Shown here in pieces: positions 16,673-27,300 of a stretch of 64,000 nt of DNA (within the stretch, counting starts at the first letter, position 1; each line of letters opens with the position of its first letter). The translations under genes were made by a program, and so were the position numbers. Source of the DNA: Berghia stephanieae (taxonomy: Eukaryota; Mollusca; Gastropoda; Nudibranchia; Aeolidiidae); NCBI GenBank assembly GCA_034508935.3, contig CM067446.1, forward strand, positions 2,069,797 to 2,133,796. The letters are read 5' to 3'. The notes beneath the pieces are model-generated. The model saw only the letters and a program-made list of their open reading frames with translations. It searched no databases and had not been told where the DNA came from.

Positions 16673-19225
16673 TTGAGCTAACTTCTTTATCTCGTTCCAT
16701 GTCTTATCTTTTCTCTGTATATCAGCTTCTTTAATTCTTCTCCATGTTCCCCGTGGCCTTCCCCTTGATCTTCTGCCCTGAGGGTTCCAGTCCAATACTT
16801 TCTTTGTTATAGTGGAGTCATTCTTTCTGAGCGTGTGTCCAATCCACCTCCATCGTCTTCTTCCTATTTCCTCTCCCACTGGTTTCTGCTGTGTTCTTTT
16901 CCATACTTCTTCATTTTTTATTATATCCATCCATTTTATTCTGAGTAGCTTACGCATGCACCTGTTTACGAAAATCTGTACCCTCCTTATACATGCCTGT
17001 GATGCATTCCAAGTTTCACATCCATGCAGTAGGACAGACTTCACATTTGAGTTGAAAAGTCTTAGCTTTAGTCGAGGGGGAGATATCTTTAGTTCTCCAA
17101 ACTCTGTTCAAGGATGTGAATGCTGGGTGGGGATCCTGACCTCCCATAGTGGGCAGGGAGGTACATGCTGTGTCTTCTATCCCCCCATACCCATTTTCCA
17201 ATTGTTTCCTGTCATTGTCTTGGTATGAGATTACTTAGTTTTGTCCTGATCCTTGTCGGAGTTCCTGGGCTGGGAGGGAAACAGTCGAATATATAGTTAT
17301 TCTTTTGGGAGATGATATTTTTTTCCTTGTAAATCATCTCTCTGTTATGCATTGTATTATGTTTAGTTTGCATATTATATTATATGATTGGTAAACATTT
17401 GAGTGTATTCCTCTTAGTTGGGACCTGTGCTTGTGTCTGGATACGACTTTTAGGTGATCTCAAACTAAGTACTTTGACTGTGTGCTCTTGGAATCTACAT
17501 CTGTTCCCTATTTGAACCTATTCCCCTTTGTCTTGCCTTTTCTTTTGTGCTTTAATTGTAATTCTAGAACTTTTTACTATCCCGTTTTCTTTCTTTTTAC
17601 TGGCGCTGATAATATCAGTGATATGACCTTAATGTGTTGCAAGTGCCGTAAAACCCTTAAAAACAAAAACAAACAAGGATGTGAATGCAGCCTGTGCCTT
17701 TCCTCTCCGTGCTTTCACCTCTGCTTCTGTGCCTCCATCCTTGTCAATTATACTCCCGAGATAGCAGAAAGTGTCTATATCTTCAAGTTCCTGATCTTTT
17801 ACTTTGATCTGCTCCCTTTGACGCGTACCTATCCTCAAGACCTTTGACTTTGCAGGGTGAATTCTTAGACCAATTGATTCCGAGAGGCTGTTTATAATTG
17901 TGGTTTTTGCTTGCATCTGGTCCTGGTTGAGAGACAGAAGAGCCAAATCATCTGCAAAATCCAGATCATCCAACTGTGTCCAGGGGGTCCACTGTATCCC
18001 ATTTCTTCTCCCTTTGGAGGTTTCCTTCATTAGCCAATCACTGGCAAGGATGAGCAGGAATGGTGAGAGCAAGCATTCCTTAATTTCAAAGCTGTCAGTA
18101 AACTGATCTTCATGTACAATCCTGCAACTTGATCCTTCTTACATTTCCTTTATGAGGTTTACTATCTTTTCAGGGAGTCCATAATGTGCCAGAATTTTCC
18201 ACAATGTTGCTCTGTCAATACTGTCGAACGCCTTCTTGTAATCCAGAAAGTTGACAATAAGAGGAGAGTTCCATTCTATAGACTGTTCCACTAAGACTCA
18301 CAGAAAGGCAATCTGGTCGGTGGTTGAACGGTTTTTCCGAAAACCTGCCTGTTCGTCCTGCAGTTTAGCATCTGCTGCATTCTTAATTCTCTCTAAAATA
18401 TTACGGTTGAAAACCTTTCCTGGGATAGAAAGAAGAGTGATGCCTCGATAATGATTACAATTACTGAGGTCCCCTTTCTTTGGAAGCTTGAAAAGATGTC
18501 CTTCTTTCCAATCCTTTGGGAATATCCCGTCATTCCAGATTCTCTCAAATAGTGGGTGCAGGGCCTCAGCATTTGTTTCAGCATCAACTTTTAGAGCCTC
18601 CGGTGGAATCTGGTCTGGTCCAGCAGCTTTCCCCCTTTTCATCTTATTAATGGCACCCATAATCTCTGCTATCGATGGTGGATCACAGCTAATTGGTAAC
18701 TCATTCCTTGCAGGCAAAATTTCCGGCTGGTTGTCTGGTGGCGGTCTGTTCAGAAGGCAGTTGAAACGTTCCTTCCATCGCTTAGATTGAGCCTCTTTTC
18801 CAAAAATAGTTTTCCCATCTTTGTCTTTGACTGGTACCTCTGGTTTCCCATATTTTCCAGCAAGTGTCTTGGTAATTTGATAAAGGATCCTCATGTGTCC
18901 TCCTGTCGTGCTGCTTCTGCTTTCTCTGCAAGTCTGTTCATGAATGCTTCCTTGTATTTCTTCACAGATCTTTTGACTGCCTTAGCTGTGGCTCGATACT
19001 GCTCTTGTGCATCCAGTCTTGAAGACCTTGTTCCACTTGCATTCACTTGTTCCTTCCTTGTTCTCCTCTTTTCAATAAGGTCCAAGGTGATTGGACTTAT
19101 CCATTCTTTATGTTCCGATTTCTTTACCCCCAATACCTCGTGACAAGTTTGTTTGTAGACTTCCTTGATTTTTGCGCAATGCAACTCCACATCTATGTCC
19201 TCCTCAAGATCAGTCACGAATACCC
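16619..19225 (-). mobile_element. 5'-truncated non-LTR retrotransposon (LINE, probably RTE clade)
   Basis: Read on the minus strand, reverse-transcriptase blocks appear in order: KMKRGKAAGPDQIPPEAL, WKEGHLFKLPKKGD, YRGITLLSIPGKVF, QAGFRKNRSTTDQIAFL, FLDYKKAFDSIDR (motif A), FADDLALLS (motif C), then CETWNASQACIRRVQ, RRRWRWIGHTLRKND and GRRSRGRPRGTWRR. No endonuclease domain is present. At least one frameshift (near 18891) and a stop (near 18298) disable it, and an R550 copy sits inside at 17124-17673. The short 3' end with a triplet tail suits RTE. It is not a host gene. Confidence 0.88.
17124..17673 (+). mobile_element. R550 retroposon inserted in the LINE, 15-bp target duplication
   Basis: CAAGGATGTGAATGC at 17109-17123 is repeated exactly at 17674-17688. 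This defines a complete 550-bp element from TGGGTGGGGATCC to the A/C tail. It has no ORF and no A or B box was recognised. This copy sets the family boundaries used here. Confidence 0.93.
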
Positions 19226-19317
19226 AAAATAAATAAAGAGCCCCGTTACTCCCTCTCATCCCCCCCCCCCCCCCCCCCAAACTAAAACCCATGCTCATAT
19301 TTTAAAAGTTTATTCTC

Positions 19318-19467
19318 CATGGGTTCTTTTGTTTTGGGAGATGATATTTGTTGTCCTTGCAAATCATTTCTCTATTATGTTCTGTTTTCGTTTTTAGTTG
19401 TGATACTTTACTTTGTAAACATTGAGTGTATCCTACATAATTGGGATCTTTTGCTTGTGCCTAATAA
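19318..19467 (+). mobile_element. R550 retroposon, internal fragment
   Basis: It contains TTTTGGGAGATGATAT, AAATCATTTCTCTATTATG and TTGCTTGTGCCTAAT. It lies between the LINE and the 47-bp array. Confidence 0.65.
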
Positions 19468-19484
19468 ACATTAATTGGTGGAAA

Positions 19485-22400
19485 AAATGAAAGATAAAAA
19501 TACATGACACAGTGGCCTAGTATTTCCTTGATGAGAAACAAAAAAAATACATCACACAGTGGCCTGGTATTTCCTTGATCAGAAACAAAAAAAATACATG
19601 ACACAGTGGCCTGGTATTTCCTTGATGAGAAATGAAAAAAATACATGACACAGTGGCCTGGTATTTCCTTGATCAGAAACAAAAAAAATACATGACACAG
19701 TGGCCTGGTATTTCCTTGATCAGAAACAAAAAAAATACATGACACAGTGGCCTGGTATTTCCTTGATCAGAAACAAAAAAAATACATGACACAGTTGGCC
19801 TGGTATTTCCTTGATGAGAACAAAAAAATACATCACACAGTGGCCTAGTATTTCCTTGATCAGAAACAAAAAAATTACATGACACAGTGACCTTGGTATT
19901 TCCTTGATCAGAACACAAAAAAAATACATGACACAGTGGCCTGGTATTTCCTTGATGAGAACAAAAAAAATACATGACACAGTGGCCTGGTATTTCCTTG
20001 ATCAGAAACAAAAAAAATACATGACACAGTGGCTGGTATTTCCTTGATCAGAAACAAAAAAAATACATGATCACAGTGGCTGGTATTTCCTTGATGAGAA
20101 ACAAAAAAAATACATCACACAGTGGCCTGGTATTTCCTTGATCAGAAACAAAAAAAAATAGATGACACAGTGGCCTGTATTTCCTTGATCAGAAACAAAA
20201 AAAATACATGACACAGTGGCCTGGTATTTCCTTGATGAGAAACAAAAAAAATACATCACCACAGTGGCCTGGTATTTCCTTGATGAAAAACAAAAAAAAT
20301 ACATCACACAGTGGCCTGGTATTTCCTTGATCAGAAACAAAAAAAATACATGACACAGTGGCCTGATATTTCCTTGATGAGAAACAAAAAAAATACATCA
20401 CACAGTGGCTGGTATTTCCTTGATCAGAACACAAAAAAATACATGACACAGTGGCTAGTATTCCTTGATCAGAAACAAAAAAAATACATGAACACAGTGG
20501 CCTAGTATTTCCTTGATCAGAAACAAAAAAAATACATGACACAGTGCCTGGTTTTCCTTGATCAGAAACAAAAAAATACATGACACAGGCCTGGTATTTC
20601 CTTGATCAGAAACAAAAAAAATACATGACACAGTGGCCTGGTTATTTCCTTGATGAGAAACAAAAAAAAATACATCACACAGTGGCCTGGTATTTCCTTG
20701 ATGAGAAACAAAAAAATACATCACACAGTGGCCTAGTATTCCTGATGAGAAACAAAAAAAATACATTCACACAGTGGCCTAGTATTTCTTGATGAGAAAC
20801 AAAAAAAAATACATCACACAGTGGCCTGGTATTTCCTTGATGAGAAACAAAAAAAATACATCACACAGTGGCCTGGTATTTCCTTGATAGAAACAAAAAA
20901 AATACATCACACAGTGGCCTGGTATTTCCTTGATGAGAAACAAAAAAAATACATCACACAGTGGCCTGGTATTTCCATTGATGAGAAACAAAAAAAATAC
21001 ATGACACAGGCCTGGTATTTCCTTGATCAGAAACAAAAAAAATCATCACACAGTGGCCTGGTATTTCCTTGATGAGAAACAAAAAAAATACATCACACAG
21101 TGGCCTGGTATTTCCTTGATGAGAAACAAAAAAAAATATCATGACACAGTGGCCTGGTATTTCCTTGATGAGAAACAAAAAAAATACATCACACAGTGGC
21201 CTGGTATTTCCTTGATCAGAAAAAAAAAATACATGACACAGTGGCTGGTATTTCCTTGATGAGAAACAAAAAAATACATCACACAGTGGCCTGGTATTTC
21301 CTTGATCAGAAACAAAAAAAATACATGAACAGTGGCCTGGTATTTCCTTGATGAGAAACAAAAAAAATACATGACACAGTGGTCTGGTATTTCCTTGATG
21401 AGAAACAAAAAAAAATACATGACACAGTGGCCTGGTATTTCCTTGATGAGAAAACAAAAAAATACATGACACAGTGGTCTGGTATTTCCTTGATGAGAAA
21501 CAAAAAAAATACATGACACAGTGGTCTGGTATTTCCTTGATGAGAAACAAAAAAAATACATGACACAGTGGTCTGGTATTTCCTTGATGAGAAACAAAAA
21601 AAATACATGACACAGTGGTCTGGTATTTCCTTGATGAGAAACAAAAAAAATACATGACACAGTGGTCTGGTATTTCCTTGATGAGAAACAAAAAAAATAC
21701 ATGACACAGTGGCCTGGTATTTCCTTGATGAGAAACAAAAAAAATACATGACACAGTGGCCTGGTATTTCCTTGATGAGAAACAAAAAAAATACATCACA
21801 CAGTGGCCTAGTATTTCCTTGATGAGAAACAAAAAAATACATCACACAGTGGCCTGGTATTTCCTTGATGAGAAACAAAAAAAATACATGACACAGTGGC
21901 CTGGTATTTCCTTGATGAGAAACAAAAAAAATACATGACACAGTGGCCTGGTATTTCCTTGATCAGAAACAAAAAAAATACATGACACAGTGGCCTGGTA
22001 TTTCCTTGATCAGAAACAAAAAAAATACATGACACAGTGGCCTGGTATTTCCTTGATCAGAAACAAAAAAAATACATGACACAGTGGCCTGTTATTTCCT
22101 TGATCAGAAACAAAAAAATACATGACACAGTGGCCTGGTATTTCCTTGATCAGAAACAAAAATAATACATGACACAGTGGCCTAGTATTTCCTTGATCAG
22201 AAACAAAAAAAATACATGACACAGTGGCCTAGTATTTCCTTGATCAGAAACAAAAAAAATACATGACACAGTGGCCTAGTATTTCCTTGATCAGAAACAA
22301 AAAAAATACATGACACAGTGGCCTAGTATTTCCTTGATCAGAAACAAAAAAAATACATGACACAGTGACCTAGTATTTCCTTGATCAGAAACAAAAAAAA

Positions 22401-23096
22401 TACATGACACAGTGGCCTGGTATTTCCTTGATCAGAAACAAAAAAAATACATGACACAGTGGCCTGGTATTTCCTTGATCAGAAACAAAAAAAATACATC
22501 ACACAGTGGCCTGGTATTTCCTTGATCAGAAGCAAAAAAAATACATCACACAGTGGCCTGGTATTTCCTTGATCAGAAACAAAAAAAATACATCACACAG
22601 TGGCCTGGTATTTCCTTGATGAGAAACAAAAAAATACATGACACAGTGGCCTGGTATTTCCTTGATCAGAAACAAAAAAAATTCATCACACAGTGGCCTG
22701 GTATTTCCTTGATGAGAAACAAAAAAAATACATGACACAGTGGCCTGGTATTTCCTTGATGAGAAACAAAAAAAATACATGACACAGTGGCCTGGTATTT
22801 CCTTGATGAGAAACAAAAAAAATACATCACACAGTGGCCTAGTATTTCCTTGATCAGAAACAAAAAAAAATACATGACACAGTGGCCTGGTATTTCCTTG
22901 ATCAGAAAAAAAAAAATACATCACACAGTGGCCTAGTATTTCCTTGATCAGAAACAAAAAAAATACATGACACAGTGGCCTAGTATTTCCTTGATGAGAA
23001 ACAAAAAAAATACATCACACAGTGGCCTGGTATTTCCTTGATCAGAAACAAAAAAAATACATGACACAGTGGCCTGGTATTTCCTTGATCAGAAAC
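19485..23096. repeat. 47-bp minisatellite, about 76 units
   Basis: The monomer contains CACAGTGGCCTGGTATTTCC, TTGATSAGAAAC and an A run of 7-9. Diagnostic variants are GATCAG or GATGAG, CATGAC or CATCAC, and CCTGG, CCTAG or TCTGG. They occur in blocks. Long frames on either strand are repeat artefacts. Confidence 0.96.
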
Positions 23097-23129
23097 ACTG
23101 AGTAAAAGTTGCTTTAATCAAAAGCCTTA

Positions 23130-24053
23130 TATACCGACAAGTTTAAGGTCAGGCCATAGATAGACACACAAAACAGTTTAAGGTCAGGCCATAGATAGAC
23201 ACACAAAACAGTTTAAGGTCAGGCCATAGATAGACACACAAAACAGTTTAAGGTCAGGCCATAGATAGACACACAAAACAGTTTAAGGTCAGGCCATAGA
23301 TAGACACACAAAACAGTTTAAGGTCAGGCCATAGATAGACACACAAAACAGTTTAAGGTCAGGCCATAGATAGACACACAAAACAGTTTAAAGTCAGGCC
23401 ATAGATAGACACACAAAACAGTTTAAGGTCAGGCCATAGATAGACACACAAAACAGTTTAAGGTCAGGCCATAGATAGACACACAAAACAGTTTAAGGTC
23501 AGGCCATAGATAGACACACAAAACAGTTTAAGGTCAGGCCATAGATAGACACACAAAACAGTTTAAGGTCAGGCCATAGATAGACACACAAAACAGTTTA
23601 AGGTCAGGCCATAGATAGACACACAAAACAGTTTAAGGTCAGGCCATAGATAGACACACAAAACAGTTTAAGGTCAGGCCATAGATAGACACACAAAACA
23701 GTTTAAGGTCAGGCCATAGATAGACACACAAAACAGTTTAAGGTCAGGCCATAGATAGACACACAAAACAGTTTAAGGTCAGGCCATAGATAGACACACA
23801 AAACAGTTTAAGGTCAGGCCATAGATAGACACACAAAACAGTTTAAGGTCAGGCCATAGATAGACACACAAAACAGTTTAAGGTCAGGCCATAGATAGAC
23901 ACACAAAACAGTTTAAGGTCAGGCCATAGATAGACACACAAAACAGTTTAAGGTCAGGCCATAGATAGACACACAAAACAGTTTAAGGTCAGGCCATAGA
24001 TAGACACACAAAACAGTTTAAGGTCAGGCCATAGATAGACACACAAAACAGTT
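23130..24053. repeat. 35-bp minisatellite, about 26 nearly identical units
   Basis: The monomer contains AGTTTAAGGTCAGGCCATAG and ATAGACACACAAAAC. I saw one substituted unit (AAAGTCAGG near 23391). It ends about 28 bases from the COQ7 poly(A) signal. Confidence 0.96.
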
Positions 24054-24080
24054 TTATTCTAGCCATGAAAGGCCATGACA

Positions 24081-24086
24081 TTTATT
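24081..24086 (-). terminator. COQ7: COQ7 polyadenylation signal AATAAA
   Basis: TTTATT on the + strand reads AATAAA on the gene strand, about 165 bases past the COQ7 stop. The intervening 3' UTR contains a (CA/GT)n tract near 24184-24222. The 35-bp array begins about 30 bases further downstream, roughly where cleavage would occur. Confidence 0.65.
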
Positions 24087-24249
24087 TTAATAAAAGAACA
24101 CTATTGTATTCACCTCTGACCCCTCACTTCATTTTCAAGCACTTGTGTGCAGGTTAAAGTTGACAAGTGCATCACACACTCTCACACACACACACATATT
24201 TACACACACACACACACACAAACAATTTGAGTACAAGAGACTGTGAGTG

Positions 24250-24327
24250 TTAGATTTTCTCCGATATCCAGACAGCTCCCTTACAACCAGCTTTGATGAC
24301 AGATGACAGCACATTGTACATGGGTGC
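24250..24327 (-). CDS. COQ7: COQ7 last exon
   Basis: The acceptor ATTTCTCCAG precedes the exon. It encodes [15 protein letters not shown] then [10 protein letters not shown] and TAA (complement of 24250-24252). It matches the family's C-terminal helix ending in a Ser-Glu-(K/R) motif. Confidence 0.94.
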   Translation of the reverse strand, partial: APMYNVLSSVIKAGCKGAVWISEKI

Positions 24328-27300
24328 CTGGAGAAATAAAGAAATAGAAACTGACAAAGCCAACCTAAATATCCCTCCATCTAAGGGAGGCAATCAAAGT
24401 CACTTCACCCAACCTGCTGCAATCAAGATTTGGAGCAACATTGAGACTGTTCACAAGATGCTCTGCAAACTTTCAGGAACATTGCATCATATTTGTTTCT
24501 TCTCCTTTGGTCTTCTTCACCATGCAAATCACCGGTGACTGGTCAGTTAATTTATGGAGGAAGTGAAAGAATTCATTCTAAGTTTATCTTATCCAAAAGT
24601 CAATGGCAGACAAACAGTGTTATAATTGACAGTGACAGGGTGTACATGGTGTTATAATTGACAGTGACAGGATGTACATGGTGTTATAATTGACAGTGAC
24701 AGGGTGTACATGGTGTTATAATTGACAGTGACAGGGTGTACATGGTGTTATAATTGACAGTGACAGGATGTACATGGTGTTATAATTGACAGTGACAGGG
24801 TGTACATGGTGTTATAATTGACAGTGACAGGATGTACATGGTGTTATAATTGACAGTGACAGGATGTACATGGTGTTATAATTGACAGTGACAGGGTGTA
24901 CATGGTGTTATAATTGACAGTGACAGGGTGTACATGGTGTTATAATTGACAGTGACAGGGTGTACATGGTGTTATAATTGACAGTGACAGGGTCGACATG
25001 GTGTTATAATTGACAGTGACAGGGTGTACATGGTGTTATAATTGACAGTGACAGGGTGTACATGGTGTTATAATTGACAGTGACAGGGTGTACATGGTGT
25101 TATAATTGACAGTGACAGGGTGTACATGGTGTTATAATTGACAGTGACAGGGTGTACATGGTGTTATCAGTGACAGGGTGTACATGGATGTTGCAACGTC
25201 TGATTTTGATCCGGATTTTCATTGGAAGTCAAATAGGTCTGATTGTGGACAGAGAAATAAACTAGTCAGATTTTTTTAACAAAAAAAAAAAAATATTTAT
25301 CTTTATTCCAAGTCTGAACCTAGCAATGAACTAGAGGTTGACACACTGTTGCTGTTGTATGAATACATTCGTATCTCGCAGATTGGTTAAGTCTATCATC
25401 ATGATTGTCATCTCCTCCATGCTTACCGTGGTTGGCTGGAATGAAACATCCAACGTCCCCTAAAAATTTGATCTACAATCCGTTCTTGTCCAAAGAAAAT
25501 TTTTTACAAACATACCCTTACCCCCCCCCCCCCCACCCATCTGGAAAACCGTTGAACCTAAGCCTGACATTGTTGGTTGAGTTGACAAAAGACACCCAAT
25601 GTTCCAAGGCCGAGTGTACAAGGTCAAGGTCAAAGACTCACCTTTTCCGCATCATTCTCTAGGCCAAGTTCATGGTGGTGAAGTTCATCGTCTCGAAATC
25701 TTTTCAGGATCTAAAAGGAAAAAAGTAAACGAGTCGTAGTTAAATGTCCACCTATTTGATTGGTTGTCTTCAACAAATGGTCAAAACCATAGTATCCATT
25801 TCTGATTTAAAACTGGGGAATAACAAATTTAAAAATTAAGAGTTGATAGACAATTTTACTATATCATCATTTTTCATCATCATTCTGTACTTTATGCAAG
25901 CAGATTGACTTCAAACATCGGTACAGTACAGTCCAAAGACAATTGGCTTCAACAGTCATGACGTCACTTCCCTCGTAATGATGCATAGTAACTTAGTAAC
26001 TGGCTCTAAACTATCAGAACAATGGCGGACGTCCTTATGAAATATTTCTCCGATGAGCATAAAAGCGTATCCAGAGGAGAAAAGCATTATAAATCTGATC
26101 ATGTTTTGACTTTTATATATTCTGATTACATGACATATGAAAAGTTCTCGCCAGCATGAAGAATAAAAAGTACCAATTTTCTTTGTTTAGAACCAAGCTG
26201 CTCGCCATTGCTGGGCGACGTGACAGCAGACTATTGAATCCAATTTAAACTACCACCTTGGGGTCTGAACAATTGAAGTACTCCCAGCACTGTGATGACT
26301 CTACCATGGATTACTGGCTGGGGTTCCCGACCTCCCATAGCGGACAGGGAGGTCCCTGCTGTGTCTACTATCCTCATGTCTGTTTTTCAATTGCTTTGTC
26401 TTTGTCTTGGAATGAGATTACTTGGTTTTGTCCTGACCCTGGCCAGAGTCCTTGGCTGGGAGGAAAACAGTCGAATGTATAGTTATAGTTTTGGGAGATA
26501 ATATATTTTTCCTTGTAAATGATCTCTCTGTTATGTAATGTTATTTTTCATTTTTAACATATGATTTGTAAACATATGATTTGTAAACATACGAGTGTAT
26601 TCCTCTTAGTGGGATTTGTGCTTGTGTCTGGATGAGACTTTTAGGTGATCTCAAACTAAGTACATTGACAGTGTGCTCTTGGAATCTGCATCTGTTTCCT
26701 ATTTGAACAAATTCCCCTTGTCTTACCTTTTTTGGGGTGCTTTAATTGTAATTCTAGAACTTTTTACTATCCCATTTTCATCCTTTTTACTGGCGCTGAT
26801 ATGACCTAAATGTGTTGCAAGCGCCGTAAAACCCCTTAAAAACAAACCAAACGTTGGCATGGATTAGCCCTGTATTGATATTTATTATTTTTGTTCTATT
26901 TTTACAACCAATCGTCAGACATTTTATGGGTCGAGTTGTTTTAATCTTGTGATGATGGAATAGGGCATGGAATAGGGCAGAGTCAGGACACAGGGCAAAA
27001 TATGCAATCATTTGGTGGCTAGAATAATTTCCCTACACGGACGGCATTGCTTTACACTCGAGAGACCTTTGAATGTAAAACCTATATAAGACATGATGAT
27101 GATACGGCATACAAAATGCCTTTTCATTGACACTGAAGTATCCAATGGCCATCTCAAATCCTCAGACCTCATCTTTTTGCTATCCGATTTTCTTCCCCCT
27201 TACTGGCGCTTATATGACCTTAACTCACTCAATCCTAGAGATTTTTGCTACTTTTCAAAATTGGAAAAATACAATTAAAAATGAGCATTTACATAGATAG

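Noticed and set aside
16619-19225. Host gene encoding a reverse-transcriptase-like protein
   Set aside because: The motif order, 5' truncation, breaks and flanking repeats mark it as a dead LINE.
19461-22957. Many overlapping frames of 60-290 codons with CHVFFLFLIKEIPGH repeats
   Set aside because: These are stop-free readings of a 47-bp array in all phases, with no conserved start, domain or splice pattern.
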